NCBI GenBank assembly: GCA_036272195.1
Contig: DATAZE010000058.1
Span: 1-64,000 of the forward strand
Origin: DASXHY01 sp036272195
Lineage (GTDB): Bacteria; Verrucomicrobiota; Verrucomicrobiia; Limisphaerales; DASXHY01
Direction: 5' to 3'
Length of the DNA stretch: 64,000 nt
The notes below the pieces were generated by a model. The model did not search any database, was not told the DNA's origin, and saw only the letters and a program-made list of their open reading frames with translations. Positions 1-7,878 of the stretch are shown one piece after another (positions within the stretch are counted from its first letter, which is position 1; each line of letters starts with the position of its first letter). Both the position numbers and the translations under genes were made by a program.

Positions 1-405
1 ACACGGAGGGGGATATATTTTGTCGGTTTGAATTCGCGAAAAGTCGACTCGAAGGCAATCAGGATTGTTAAAGAGATGATTTCGGTGGGAACCAATGGCC
101 TGTTAACAAGTCCTTCAAAAAATAATCATCTATGCCATTTGAAGTGGGGTAAATGGCATAGATGTATTTTAACAGGAAGGATTTTTCTGTCGAGAGGTTT
201 TCCGTCGAGAGAAAAATTGAAAGCCGATCGCTGTGGAAAAAAACCGGTCGTTATGGAAATCTACCGACTCCGGAAATCTACGACTTCGGAGATTTATCGC
301 ATTGGGATTTAGATGCGTCGGCCCCGGGATATTTCAGTAATTGTAATCAGTCCACCGCCCGAATTTAGTTTGTTTACCTGCGGCGGTCTGGGAAATTGGT
401 CAGGG
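1..405. other. Upstream region without a supported gene
   Basis: I find no credible coding sequence here. Two short open frames on the plus strand have no recognisable motif and biased, repetitive composition. The stretch holds a perfect hairpin (separate entry), a direct repeat of GTCGAGAG around 189-213, and a doubled GGAAATCTAC unit around 255-285. It probably contains the promoter of the downstream NYN gene, but I cannot point to convincing -35/-10 boxes. Confidence 0.5.
127..164. repeat. Perfect 14-bp inverted repeat (hairpin)
   Basis: Arms at 127-140 and 151-164 are exact reverse complements, separated by a 10-nt loop (GAAGTGGGGT). The right arm is followed by TATTTT. It could be a terminator of a gene left of the window, an operator, or a small mobile hairpin. 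The short T run argues only weakly for a terminator. Confidence 0.6.
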
Positions 406-879
406 ATGAGCCTCGTTCGCATTTTGGTGGACGGTTACAGCCTTCTGCATAGCTGGCCGGAGCTGGCACCGGGCAAGGCGCGCCATTCCGCCGCGGCCCG
501 CGATGAACTCATCCGCGTCCTCACGTTGTATCGCGACGCCACCCACACGCCGATTACCATTTTCTTTGACGGTTCCAGCCCAAAGCTGGGCGGCCCGTCC
601 CAAACTGCCTCCACGCCCGAGGTTGAAATTCTCTTTTCACGCTCCGGGCAGACGGCTGACCAGATGATTGAACGCGCGGCGCACCGGTTTCAGCCTTACG
701 GCGAGGTGCTGGCAGTGACTGACGACAACGCGGAGCGGGAAACAGTCATTAATCTGGGCGGATTGGCCTCTAGTTGCTGGAATTTCATCCAAACGGTACA
801 GAATACGCTGGTAGAATTGCAGAATGACATTAAACATCACAACCGGCGGGAACGGAGTCAGTTTAAACGCCGGTCTTAA
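406..879 (+). CDS. NYN-domain RNA-binding/nuclease protein, YacP family
   Basis: A 157-residue protein of the YacP-like NYN (PIN-like) family, which are predicted metal-dependent RNA nucleases. The N-terminal strand carrying the first acidic residue is RILVDGYSLLH (about 5-15). A second acidic site is FFDGSSP (about 53-59) and a third is VTDDN (about 104-108), giving the spaced aspartates expected of the fold. I chose the ATG at 406 because an upstream in-frame start at 313 adds 31 residues with no family character. The next gene starts 11 nt after the stop, so they may be co-transcribed. The C-terminus is short and basic. Family membership is fairly sure; the RNA target is unknown. Confidence 0.8.
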   Translation: MSLVRILVDGYSLLHSWPELAPGKARHSAAARDELIRVLTLYRDATHTPITIFFDGSSPKLGGPSQTASTPEVEILFSRSGQTADQMIERAAHRFQPYGEVLAVTDDNAERETVINLGGLASSCWNFIQTVQNTLVELQNDIKHHNRRERSQFKRRS

Positions 880-889
880 CGAAGGCAGA

Positions 890-2023
890 ATGAAGAACGC
901 AGAAGGAACAAATAACACCGTGACGCACCATGTGGTTCGCATCATTCGTCATTCGTCATTCGTCATTTTTCTCAGCATCCTTTTCCTTTTACCGGCCAGG
1001 ACCCTTGCGCAATCCTCCAACCGCTGGCTGATCATTTTCAATACTTCCGCGGCGATGCGCAATCGCCTGGATGGCGTGGGAGGCGTGACACAGGATTTGT
1101 TGAGTACGGCCATGCACGGCAACTTGCGCACCGGCGACACCATCGGCATCTGGACCTATGACAGCGTACTTCGCGCAGATGAAGCGCCCCTGCTGACGTG
1201 GAAACCGGAGGCGGCGGTACCGTTCACGCAGCACGCACTCGAATTCCTGGCCCGCCATCACTACGAAAAAACCGCCGCGTTCGGCGACGTGCTCACCAAC
1301 ATGCTCCGCGTCGTGAAGAGTTCCGACGTCATCACCGTCATCCTGGTTTCCGATGGCAGCGATGCCATCCAGGGCACGCCGTTTGATGCCCGGCTCACCG
1401 CATTTTACAAAGAGAATTATCGGGCCCAGAAAAAAGCGAAGATGCCGGTCGTGACCGTTTTTCGGGGACTGAGCGGAAAACTGACAACTAATACAGTGAA
1501 CATTGCGCCGCGGCCGATCGACATCCCGCTTGTTCCACCACCGCCGCCGATTGCAAAAGTTGTTCCCAAACCTATCGAGGCCCCGAAGCCGCCGCCGCCA
1601 GTGGTGCCGTCGTTGATTATCATCGGCAAAAAAGCTGAAGCTGAGTCGTCTTCACCCCCTGCGAAACCTGCCGAACCGGCCGCTTCCGAATCAACCAACG
1701 CGGCGAAGATTGTTCCCGAAGAAAAGGCCGCGCCGCCAGTGACCCCGGTGGTTGAAACACCGAAACTTTCCTCAACGCCCGCGGCGCAGACGACGAATAC
1801 CCCGGCAGCCGCTGGGATGAACGCGAACCCGCCTCCAGCCACGCCGGAAGCAGAAACCGCGGCGACCGTTCCTTCGGGCTCCCTTTTCAGCGCGCGAAAT
1901 CTCGCGATTATTTCCCTCGCGTTTGCGGTGATCGTTTGTGGACTTCTAATCCTCACGGCCCGCCGCACGCGAAGCCGATCGCAGTCGAGCCTGATTACGC
2001 GCTCGCTGGATCGGGAAGAGTAA
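890..2023 (+). CDS. VWA-like protein with Pro/Ala-rich linker and C-terminal membrane anchor
   Basis: A 377-residue exported protein. A hydrophobic stretch at about 23-40 ending in LAQ looks like a signal peptide. A von Willebrand A-like core follows (WLIIFNTSAAM, later VILVSDGSD). The first metal-site motif is degenerate: NTSAA instead of DxSxS. Residues 205-330 are Pro/Ala/Thr-rich and probably disordered. A single membrane helix at about 337-357 is followed by a short basic tail. The leader is unusual because its codons for RHSSFVI come from an ATTCGTC heptamer repeat. The ATG at 890 gives a long leader; a GTG near 930 would give a more normal one. The function is unknown; an envelope scaffold or adhesion role is only a guess. 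Confidence 0.7.
   Translation: MKNAEGTNNTVTHHVVRIIRHSSFVIFLSILFLLPARTLAQSSNRWLIIFNTSAAMRNRLDGVGGVTQDLLSTAMHGNLRTGDTIGIWTYDSVLRADEAPLLTWKPEAAVPFTQHALEFLARHHYEKTAAFGDVLTNMLRVVKSSDVITVILVSDGSDAIQGTPFDARLTAFYKENYRAQKKAKMPVVTVFRGLSGKLTTNTVNIAPRPIDIPLVPPPPPIAKVVPKPIEAPKPPPPVVPSLIIIGKKAEAESSSPPAKPAEPAASESTNAAKIVPEEKAAPPVTPVVETPKLSSTPAAQTTNTPAAAGMNANPPPATPEAETAATVPSGSLFSARNLAIISLAFAVIVCGLLILTARRTRSRSQSSLITRSLDREE
944..966. repeat. ATTCGTC heptamer tandem repeat inside the leader of the VWA-like gene
   Basis: About three copies of the heptamer ATTCGTC in a row, in frame with the signal-peptide codons of the VWA-like gene. The same heptamer array forms one arm of the inverted repeat at 22682-22756, so this is one copy of an interspersed family rather than chance sequence. 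Confidence 0.7.
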
Positions 2024-2087
2024 GAAGAATTCGGTCCCCGCCTCGACGCATTGGTGAGGAGATTTCGATACTTGCCGGCGGAACGCC

Positions 2088-2322
2088 AGCGCTGGGTGTG
2101 ATTATAAATGGGTGAGGTGGGATCTTCATAGGCTAGAATCGCATGCCACAAAGCGGCAGAGGACTGCCGCAGTCCAAAACCTGACGGAGATTCTGATCCT
2201 TCCTGACTCGCGATAGCGTCTTGGACTGCGGCAGCCCTCTGCCGCTCTAACGGACGTCGCCAATACCCACGGTACTTTTCCAACAGCAATATCACCCACT
2301 TATAACCACACCCACCAGCGCT
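2088..2322. repeat. 235-bp MITE-like nested inverted repeat
   Basis: This element fills most of the 435-bp gap between the VWA-like gene and the dehydrogenase gene. The outer arms (2088-2118 and 2291-2322) are imperfect reverse complements sharing AGCGCTGG and a TTATAA core. The inner arms, 26 nt each (2152-2177 and 2221-2246), match with one mismatch and enclose a 43-nt loop. No coding sequence is present; a long minus-strand open frame crossing it is a composition artefact. The structure is typical of a non-autonomous transposable element or a large bacterial interspersed mosaic element. Confidence 0.75.
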
Positions 2323-2458
2323 CCCAGGGCTAAAATTCCATTGCCACAATCGCGGAAAACATTAGCATCGCCAGTCCCGCTCAGCAGTTGCGAGCAGTGG
2401 CAGCGCGATTTTTCCATCCGCACGCCGCGGCCTTTGCAGAGCGTGAAAAATACGATTT

Positions 2459-3562
2459 ATGAAAAGTTACGATATCGCAGTCATCGGCGGAGACGGCACC
2501 GGTCCGGAAGTCACTCGGGAAGCGCTCAAAGTTTGCGAGGCAGCCGGCCAGAAATTCGGTTTCAAGCTCAACTGGCATCCATATGACTTCGGTGGCGATC
2601 GCTACCTGAAGACCGGTGAAGTGCTGCCGGACGGCGCAGTGGATGAATTGCGCAAGTTCAAGGCGATTTACCTCGGCGCGGTGGGGCATCCGCAGGTGAA
2701 ACCGGGCATTCTCGAAAAAGGAATTTTGCTGCGGCTGCGTTTTGAATTGCAGCAGTACATCAATTTGCGCCCGGTGCGGCTCTATCGCGCCGAGGATTGT
2801 CCGCTCAAGGACAAAGGGCCGGAACACATCGATTTCATCGTAGTGCGCGAAAATAACGAGGGCCTTTACGCCGGCGCGGGCGGTTTTCAATACAAGGGCA
2901 CGCCGCAGGAAGTCGCCATCCAGGAAAGTGTGAATACGCGCTTTGGCGTGGAGCGCTGCCTGAAGTATGCCTTCGATCTCGCGCAGAAACGCCGCGATGG
3001 CAAACCGTGGAAAGGCCTCAAGCCGGAGGACACGCAAGCCGGCAAGACCGCGCAGCTCACGTTGTGCGGCAAAACCAATGTGCTTACCTACGCGTTCGAT
3101 TTGTGGTGGCGCGCCTTCAACGAATTGTCGCCGAAATATCCGACGGTGAAAACCGAATACGCCCACGTAGATGCGACCTGCATGTGGTTCGTGAAAAATC
3201 CCGAGTGGTTTGACGTGATCGTCACGGACAACATGTTCGGCGACATCATCACGGACCTTGCCGCGATGATTCAAGGCGGCCTGGGCGTGGCTGCAGGCGG
3301 CAATATCAATCCCGAGGGCACTTCGATGTTTGAGCCGATGGGCGGCAGCGCGCCAAAATACACCGGCCTGAATGTCATCAATCCTATCGCCGCCATCAAT
3401 GCCGGCGCGATGATGCTCGATTTCCTCGGCGAAGCCAAAGCAGGGGCAGCGATCGAGAACGCCGCGATTCAAATCATCAACACCAAAATCAAATCTTTGG
3501 CTGCGGGCAAGATGGGGCACGGCACGCGCGAAGTGGGTGATTTGGTGGCGGCGGCGATTTGA
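2459..3562 (+). CDS. leuB: 3-isopropylmalate dehydrogenase (isocitrate/isopropylmalate dehydrogenase family)
   Basis: A 367-residue full-length decarboxylating dehydrogenase that converts 3-isopropylmalate with NAD+ to 2-oxoisocaproate in leucine biosynthesis. Visible landmarks are the N-terminal GGDGTGPEV loop (about 10-18), the substrate-binding RLRFELQQYINLRPV segment (about 90-106), the FIVVREN motif before the catalytic Tyr region, and the family signature NMFGDIITDL (about 257-266), whose Asp residues bind the metal. A GGSAPKYTG segment lines the nucleotide site. It could be a closely related tartrate or isocitrate dehydrogenase, but the substrate loop favours isopropylmalate. No other leu genes are adjacent. 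No clear Shine-Dalgarno is seen. A hairpin repeat begins 3 nt after the stop and may help end transcription. Confidence 0.85.
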   Translation: MKSYDIAVIGGDGTGPEVTREALKVCEAAGQKFGFKLNWHPYDFGGDRYLKTGEVLPDGAVDELRKFKAIYLGAVGHPQVKPGILEKGILLRLRFELQQYINLRPVRLYRAEDCPLKDKGPEHIDFIVVRENNEGLYAGAGGFQYKGTPQEVAIQESVNTRFGVERCLKYAFDLAQKRRDGKPWKGLKPEDTQAGKTAQLTLCGKTNVLTYAFDLWWRAFNELSPKYPTVKTEYAHVDATCMWFVKNPEWFDVIVTDNMFGDIITDLAAMIQGGLGVAAGGNINPEGTSMFEPMGGSAPKYTGLNVINPIAAINAGAMMLDFLGEAKAGAAIENAAIQIINTKIKSLAAGKMGHGTREVGDLVAAAI

Positions 3563-3564
3563 GA

Positions 3565-3646
3565 TAGTGGCACGGGCGTCTCGCCCGTGCGTTTCTAATC
3601 AGCGTATCTATAATTGAGTCGCACGGGCGAGACGCCCGTGCCACTA
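3565..3646. repeat. Interspersed inverted repeat (GGCACGGGCG family), copy 1
   Basis: Two perfect 26-nt arms (3565-3590 and 3621-3646) are exact reverse complements. Each arm also contains an internal hairpin (GCACGGGCG / CGCCCGTGC). A second copy lies inside a cytochrome gene at 42095-42162. Here the element sits directly after the dehydrogenase stop codon, where it could act as a transcript end. Confidence 0.85.
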
Positions 3647-3702
3647 CCAATGTGTGGATAACTCGCGGTTGCATTTTCCGCGGGCGCGGAGAAATTTCCA
3701 TC

Positions 3703-4180
3703 ATGGCATCCAACACAAAACCCATCCCGGACGGCTATCATACTCTCACGCCCTACCTCTCGGTGCGCGGTGCGGCGAAAGCCATCGAATTTTACAAACG
3801 CTTTCGGCGCGCAGCAACGCGGCGTCTTGAATACGCCTGACGGACGGATTGGTCATGCGGAAATCATGATCGGCAATTCCATCGTCATGATCGCGGATGA
3901 ATTTCCCGAACATGGAAATAAATCGCCGGAGACTCTCAACGGCTCACCCGTCGGCCTGGCAATTTATGTCGAGAACGTGGACGAAGTTTTCAAACGCGCG
4001 GTCGACGCCGGCGCCACGGTCAAGGAACCGGTTTCGGATAAATTCTGGGGCGATCGCGCCGGCTCCGTCACCGACCCGTTCGGCCATAAATGGACCATCC
4101 TCACGCACAAGGAAGATGTCTCTCCGGACGAAATGAAAAAGCGGATGGAAAAAATGTTCACGAACAAGGAATGCGCCTAA
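3703..4180 (+). pseudogene. VOC/glyoxalase-like (PhnB type) gene with a frameshift
   Basis: The first frame gives MASNTKPIPDGYHTLTPYL and runs to ...AIEFYKR. The second frame continues FGAQQRGVLNTPDGRIGHAE and runs through IVMIADEFPE and DPFGHKWTILTHKED to a stop at 4180. Joined, they make a typical protein of about 158 residues of the PhnB / VOC fold (beta-alpha-beta-beta-beta module, metal-dependent or degenerate). The junction lies at 3799-3803 in TACAAACGCTTTCGG, where family members read YKRAFGA. Loss of two bases (one GC) would explain it. Either the gene is broken in this strain or it is a base-calling error; the downstream part shows no further damage, which favours a recent event or an error. 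Confidence 0.75.
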
Positions 4181-4259
4181 GCGCAGGCTTGCATTAATTT
4201 AATTGGCCGCCCACGGCCGAGCAAGAAGTTGGCGACGCTACGAATACGTTCTTCACGAA

Positions 4260-5795
4260 TTATTTTCCGGCAAATAGTGCCTCTATTTTCTTTCGCACCG
4301 CCTCATCCATCTTAATCAGCGGCGGCCATTCGCGTTTGAAACCTTCGCCCGCGAGTTTCTTCGTGGCATCGATGCCCAGTTTGCTGCCGCTGGCGATTTC
4401 GCTCGTGGCGTGGTCCAGCACGTCGGCCGGGCCTTTAGTAAATATACTGTCGCGCTGCGGATCGGTATTCGCGCAAAGGCGGAAGAGCACATCGCTCGTG
4501 TCGTGCACGTCTACGTCATCGTCCACCACCACGATGTATTTGGTGAACATCATCTGACCCATGCCCCAGAGGCCGTGCATGATTTTGTAGGCCTGCATGG
4601 GATAGGTTTTTTTAATGCTCACGAAAACGAGATTGTGAAAAACCCCCTCTGCCGGGAGCGCGATGTCCACGATCTCCGGGAAATTCATTTTGAAAATCGG
4701 CAGGAATAATTTCACCGAGGCACTGCCCATGTAAAAATCCTCCATCGGCGGAATGCCCACGATGGTTGCCGGATAAACCGCGTCCTTTCGATGCGTGATG
4801 GCCGTCACGTGAAACACCGGATACCGCTCGGGCAAGGTGTAGTAACCGGTGTGATCGCCAAATGGCCCTTCCTCGCGGAGCGGCTCTTTCGGATCCACGT
4901 AACCTTCGATGACAAAGTCCGAATTGGCCGGCACTTCGAGGTCATTGGTCTCGCATTTAACCAGTTCCACGGATTTCTTGCGCAAGTAACCCGCCAGCAA
5001 AAATTCATCCAACCCGTCCGGCAACGGTGCGGTGGCGGCAAAGGTAAACACCGGGTCGCCGCCGAGAAAAATCGCCACCGGCATGCGCGTGCCGCTCTCG
5101 TAATAACGCCGCCCATGCCGCGCGCCGACTTTCTGCAATTGCCAATGCATTCCCGTCGTGCGCTCATCGTAAATCTGGATGCGATACATCCCCACATTCC
5201 GTTCACCCGTATCCGGATCTTTGGTGACGACGCACGGCAAGGTGATGAATCGCCCGCCGTCCAACGGCCAGCATTTGAGGATGGGCAAGTCCAAAAGGGT
5301 CGAGGGTCGAGGGTCGAGGGTCGAAGGATTGCGCCAATCGGGGGCTTTGGACCAACCCTCGGCTCTCGATGCTCTATTCTCGTCGAGTTTGTGAATCACT
5401 TCCTTGCAAGGGCCACTCTTTACACTTTTGGGTTTGGCATGGCGCAGTTCCATCGCCGTTCCCAGAAGCTTTAGCGTCTCGCGCAGGCTGGTCGGCGGTT
5501 TGGCTTTCATCAACGAACCCAATTCCGCCGCCGCCTCGTCCACACTGGATGCCCCAAGGGACAGTGCCATTCGCTTCCACGACCCCATCGTATTGATGGC
5601 GACCGGAAACGGACTGACGATTCCATTCACCGTCGGCTTTTCAATCAGCAATGCTTTGCCACCGTCCGGTGACTTCATCTGGCGATTGGCCAACTCGGTG
5701 ATTTCGAGTTCAGTGGCGACAGGCTGTTGGATTCGAACTAATTCATTCGCGGCCCCAAGAGCATTAAGAAAGTCACGGAAGGAATCGAAAGCCAT
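4260..5795 (-). CDS. UbiD-family decarboxylase (probable menaquinone pathway)
   Basis: A 511-residue UbiD-type prenylated-FMN-dependent decarboxylase. The motif EEGPFGDHTGYY (about 310-321) holds the conserved catalytic Glu region. ERNVGMYRIQIYDERTTGMHW (about 195-215) contains the Arg-bearing cofactor segment, and GIPPMEDFYMG and FTKYIVVVDDDVDVHD follow in the usual order. A segment of about 25-30 residues around 145-168 that includes DPRPSTL is extra and is encoded by a GTCGAGG heptamer repeat. UbiX (11400), which makes prenyl-FMN, and a UbiA prenyltransferase (12088) are nearby, so the likely role is decarboxylation of a polyprenylated aromatic acid in menaquinone synthesis (MqnL-like). 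The substrate is inference. Confidence 0.85.
   Translation of the reverse strand: MAFDSFRDFLNALGAANELVRIQQPVATELEITELANRQMKSPDGGKALLIEKPTVNGIVSPFPVAINTMGSWKRMALSLGASSVDEAAAELGSLMKAKPPTSLRETLKLLGTAMELRHAKPKSVKSGPCKEVIHKLDENRASRAEGWSKAPDWRNPSTLDPRPSTLLDLPILKCWPLDGGRFITLPCVVTKDPDTGERNVGMYRIQIYDERTTGMHWQLQKVGARHGRRYYESGTRMPVAIFLGGDPVFTFAATAPLPDGLDEFLLAGYLRKKSVELVKCETNDLEVPANSDFVIEGYVDPKEPLREEGPFGDHTGYYTLPERYPVFHVTAITHRKDAVYPATIVGIPPMEDFYMGSASVKLFLPIFKMNFPEIVDIALPAEGVFHNLVFVSIKKTYPMQAYKIMHGLWGMGQMMFTKYIVVVDDDVDVHDTSDVLFRLCANTDPQRDSIFTKGPADVLDHATSEIASGSKLGIDATKKLAGEGFKREWPPLIKMDEAVRKKIEALFAGK
5297..5324. repeat. Four-unit GTCGAGG heptamer repeat within the UbiD gene
   Basis: Four consecutive GGTCGAG units lie in frame in the minus-strand UbiD gene and encode the DPRPSTL-type insert. 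Partly complementary sequence (CCCTCGGCTCTCGATGCTC) lies about 30 nt to the right. The repeat behaves like the other heptamer family in this window but inside a coding sequence. Confidence 0.75.
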
Positions 5796-5866
5796 GAATG
5801 AAAAATATCAGAACGAACCGAAGCCGCAATCCTTCGCTGGAAACCGATCTCATAAACAGGAATGGG

Positions 5867-5904
5867 CGCGTGATTCTCACGCGTTATGCGTGAAAATTTC
5901 ACGC
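5867..5904. promoter_or_regulatory. Paired GCGTGA..TCACGC palindromes (candidate operators)
   Basis: Two adjacent palindromes share half-sites: CGCGTGA-TTC-TCACGCG at 5867-5883 and GCGTGAAAATTTCACGC at 5888-5904. They lie in the 274-bp divergent gap between the UbiD start (5795) and the pseudopilin start (6070). Paired identical half-sites suggest a dimeric regulator binding twice. The regulator is not known. Confidence 0.5.
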
Positions 5905-6002
5905 GCGGGAGAGAAATCGAAGGCGGCGTTTAGCGTATTTTCGAGGTTTTTCGATGAAAAAGTCTTGGCATCGTCACTGCTAAAAGTTTTCCAGAGAAAG
6001 GG

Positions 6003-6031
6003 TTGACAGGAAAAACGAATTCTTTAGAGTT
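6003..6031 (+). promoter_or_regulatory. Possible promoter of the pseudopilin gene
   Basis: A perfect TTGACA hexamer at 6003-6008 is followed, after 17 nt, by AGAGTT, a poor -10 match; TTTAGA is nearer, with a 14-nt gap. Only the -35 box is convincing. It lies 62 nt upstream of the ATG. Confidence 0.3.
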
Positions 6032-6069
6032 CGCAAACTGTCTGCCGAATCAAAACCAATAAGAAACAT

Positions 6070-6867
6070 ATGAAGAAATTCAGCAAAATAAGGGCGTTCA
6101 CCCTGATCGAACTGCTCGTAGTTATCGCGATCATCGCAATTTTGGCGGCCATGCTGCTGCCCGCGCTCGCGAAAGCCAAAGCTCGCGCGCTCCGTATCCA
6201 ATGCGTAAACAACCTCAAGCAATGCGGTTTGGCCATGCGCGTTTGGGAAGGCGATAACAACGACCGTTACCCGATGGCAATCGCCTCCGCCCAGGGCGGC
6301 GCGATGGAGTATATTGTGCACCAGAACGCTACCGGCGGCGCTCCCGCCGCTCCCACCGCCGGCATGGGCGCCGCTCCCTATATGGACAAAGTGTTTCAAG
6401 TCATGTCGAATGAACTAAGCACCCCCAAGGTCTGCCTCTGCCCCGCCGACACGTTCCATACGTCCCAAGCGACGAACTTCGGAACCGTGGGCGTCGGCTC
6501 CAACCCTACTGGAGATTTCGGCACCAACAAAACCAGCTTCTTCATCGCTGGCGATGCGATCGAAACTGATCCTCAGATGGTTCTGTATGGTGATAACAAC
6601 GTGGGCATCGTCGCTGCCGGTGCCGGCACTGCGGGCACTCCGGCGAGCGGTCGTCTTGCCAACGCTTATTTTTCATTTGGCAGCGCTGCGGCCGCTCCCA
6701 CCTTGTCCCCTGCCACCGCTTCCTGGACGATCGACTCACATAATAAAGTGGGCAATCTCACCCTCGCGGACGGCAGCGTTCAACAGGTCAGCATCAGCGG
6801 GTTGAGAACCACGATCCAGAACTCCACGAATACGGTGGTTTATCCGGCCTTCGCGTATCCTTATTGA
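6070..6867 (+). CDS. Type II secretion/type IV-like pseudopilin, DUF1559-like
   Basis: A 265-residue secreted pseudopilin. It opens with a short basic leader (KKFSKIRA) and then the prepilin signature FTLIELLVVIAIIAILAAM, where processing and N-methylation of Phe are expected. An ALAKAKARALRIQC helix and a globular domain follow, with a Cys-containing KVCLCPADTF loop and a C-terminal LADGSVQQV segment resembling the H-x9-DG signature region of verrucomicrobial and planctomycetal pseudopilins. The gene is monocistronic: it has its own upstream region and a strong terminator 17 nt after the stop. Genomes of this group carry dozens of such paralogues, so the specific substrate is unknown. A second one lies at 47424. 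Confidence 0.85.
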   Translation: MKKFSKIRAFTLIELLVVIAIIAILAAMLLPALAKAKARALRIQCVNNLKQCGLAMRVWEGDNNDRYPMAIASAQGGAMEYIVHQNATGGAPAAPTAGMGAAPYMDKVFQVMSNELSTPKVCLCPADTFHTSQATNFGTVGVGSNPTGDFGTNKTSFFIAGDAIETDPQMVLYGDNNVGIVAAGAGTAGTPASGRLANAYFSFGSAAAAPTLSPATASWTIDSHNKVGNLTLADGSVQQVSISGLRTTIQNSTNTVVYPAFAYPY

Positions 6868-6883
6868 TATTCTTCTTTTCCTC

Positions 6884-6917
6884 AAGAAAGGCACCCGCAA
6901 GGGTGCCTTTCTTTTTT
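6884..6917 (+). terminator. Rho-independent terminator after the pseudopilin gene
   Basis: A perfect 13-bp stem (6884-6896 with 6901-6913) closed by a GCAA tetraloop is followed by a T run at 6912-6917. It also reaches the stop codon of the convergent epimerase gene and may separate the two transcripts. Confidence 0.9.
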
Positions 6918-7878
6918 ATAGAAGGGCTTCCGCGGTTTTCTGAATCGTATCGCGCAAGGTGGTGGCGGGGCGAAATCCAACAACGGCTGTCAGCTTCTCA
7001 ACGCTTGGCTTTCGCCGACGCATATCCTCGAAACCCGGCGTGTAAGCTTGGTCGTAAGGAATCAACTCAATCGACGATTTCGAGCCCAGCGTCGCCACGA
7101 CCAGTTTCGCGAGTTCCAGAATGTTGATTTCTTCCGTGCTTCCAATATTAAAAACTTCTCCACGCGCCGCCGGACAATTCTGCAACCGCACCAATGCTTC
7201 CACCGTATCCTTTACGAAGCAAAAGCAGCGTGATTGCAAACCGTCGCCGTAAACCCTCAGCGGCTCCCCGCGCCTGGCCGCCACGATAAATCGCGGCAGG
7301 ACCATTCCGTATTGACCTGTTTGCCGGGGGCCGACCGTGTTGAACAGCCGCGCGATGGTCACCGGCAACGACTTTTCGCGCGCATAGGCGAGCGCGAGAA
7401 ACTCATCCATCAACTTCGAGCACGCATAACCCCATCGGATCCGGGCAGGTGGGCCGATCAGCAAATCATCCTCTTCGCTAAACACCGGCTTCTCGCTTTT
7501 GCCATATACTTCGGAGGTGGAAGCCAGCAGCAACGGCGTTTGGTTCCTGGCGGCCGCTTTGAGCAAAACCTCAGTCTCGTGCAAATTGGTTTCCAACGTA
7601 TGAATCGGCGATTTGACCACCAGTTCCACACCGACCGCCGCTGCGAGGTGATAAATGGCCTTCGCGTCCGCTGCCAAACTAGGCAATTCCACGCAGGCCG
7701 AAATTCTGGATTCAATTACCCGCAGGTTCGAGTGCGCCACCGCGCACAGGTTCTGCGCGTTACCCGTGGAAAAGTCATCGATGACCACCACCGCATGGCC
7801 GTCCGCCAAAAGCCGTTCGACCAAATGCGAGCCAATAAAACCCGCGCCACCAGTAATGAGAATGAAGGAAGAATTCAA
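6916..7878 (-). CDS. NAD-dependent sugar-nucleotide epimerase/dehydratase (extended SDR)
   Basis: A 320-residue extended short-chain dehydrogenase. The N-terminal NAD-binding motif is TGGAGFIG (about 9-16), followed by VIDDFSTG. The catalytic YACSK (YxxxK) lies near 154-158, with STSEVYG upstream providing the Ser/Thr. RLFNTVGPRQ and RVYGDGLQSRCF are the usual substrate-side motifs of UDP-glucose 4-epimerase and UDP-glucuronate decarboxylase-type enzymes. The exact sugar cannot be told. The start codon overlaps the stop of the upstream amidase gene by 4 nt (ATGA), so the two are translationally coupled. A role in envelope polysaccharide precursors is inferred from that partner. Confidence 0.85.
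   Translation of the reverse strand: MNSSFILITGGAGFIGSHLVERLLADGHAVVVIDDFSTGNAQNLCAVAHSNLRVIESRISACVELPSLAADAKAIYHLAAAVGVELVVKSPIHTLETNLHETEVLLKAAARNQTPLLLASTSEVYGKSEKPVFSEEDDLLIGPPARIRWGYACSKLMDEFLALAYAREKSLPVTIARLFNTVGPRQTGQYGMVLPRFIVAARRGEPLRVYGDGLQSRCFCFVKDTVEALVRLQNCPAARGEVFNIGSTEEINILELAKLVVATLGSKSSIELIPYDQAYTPGFEDMRRRKPSVEKLTAVVGFRPATTLRDTIQKTAEALL

Noticed and set aside
944..966. CRISPR-like short repeats
   Set aside because: The heptamers are directly tandem without unique spacers, and no cas genes are present.
1417..2349. Long minus-strand open frame (310 codons) opposite the VWA-like gene and the MITE-like repeat
   Set aside because: It mirrors the Pro/Ala-rich codons of the plus-strand gene, is glycine/alanine-rich without motifs, and crosses a non-coding inverted repeat.
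2381..3520. Long minus-strand frame opposite leuB (379 codons)
   Set aside because: It lies fully antisense to a well-supported gene and its translation shows no family motif; GC-rich third positions keep it open.
3565..3646. Simple rho-independent terminator after leuB
   Set aside because: No T run follows either arm, and the same element occurs inside a coding sequence at 42095-42162, so it is better described as an interspersed repeat.
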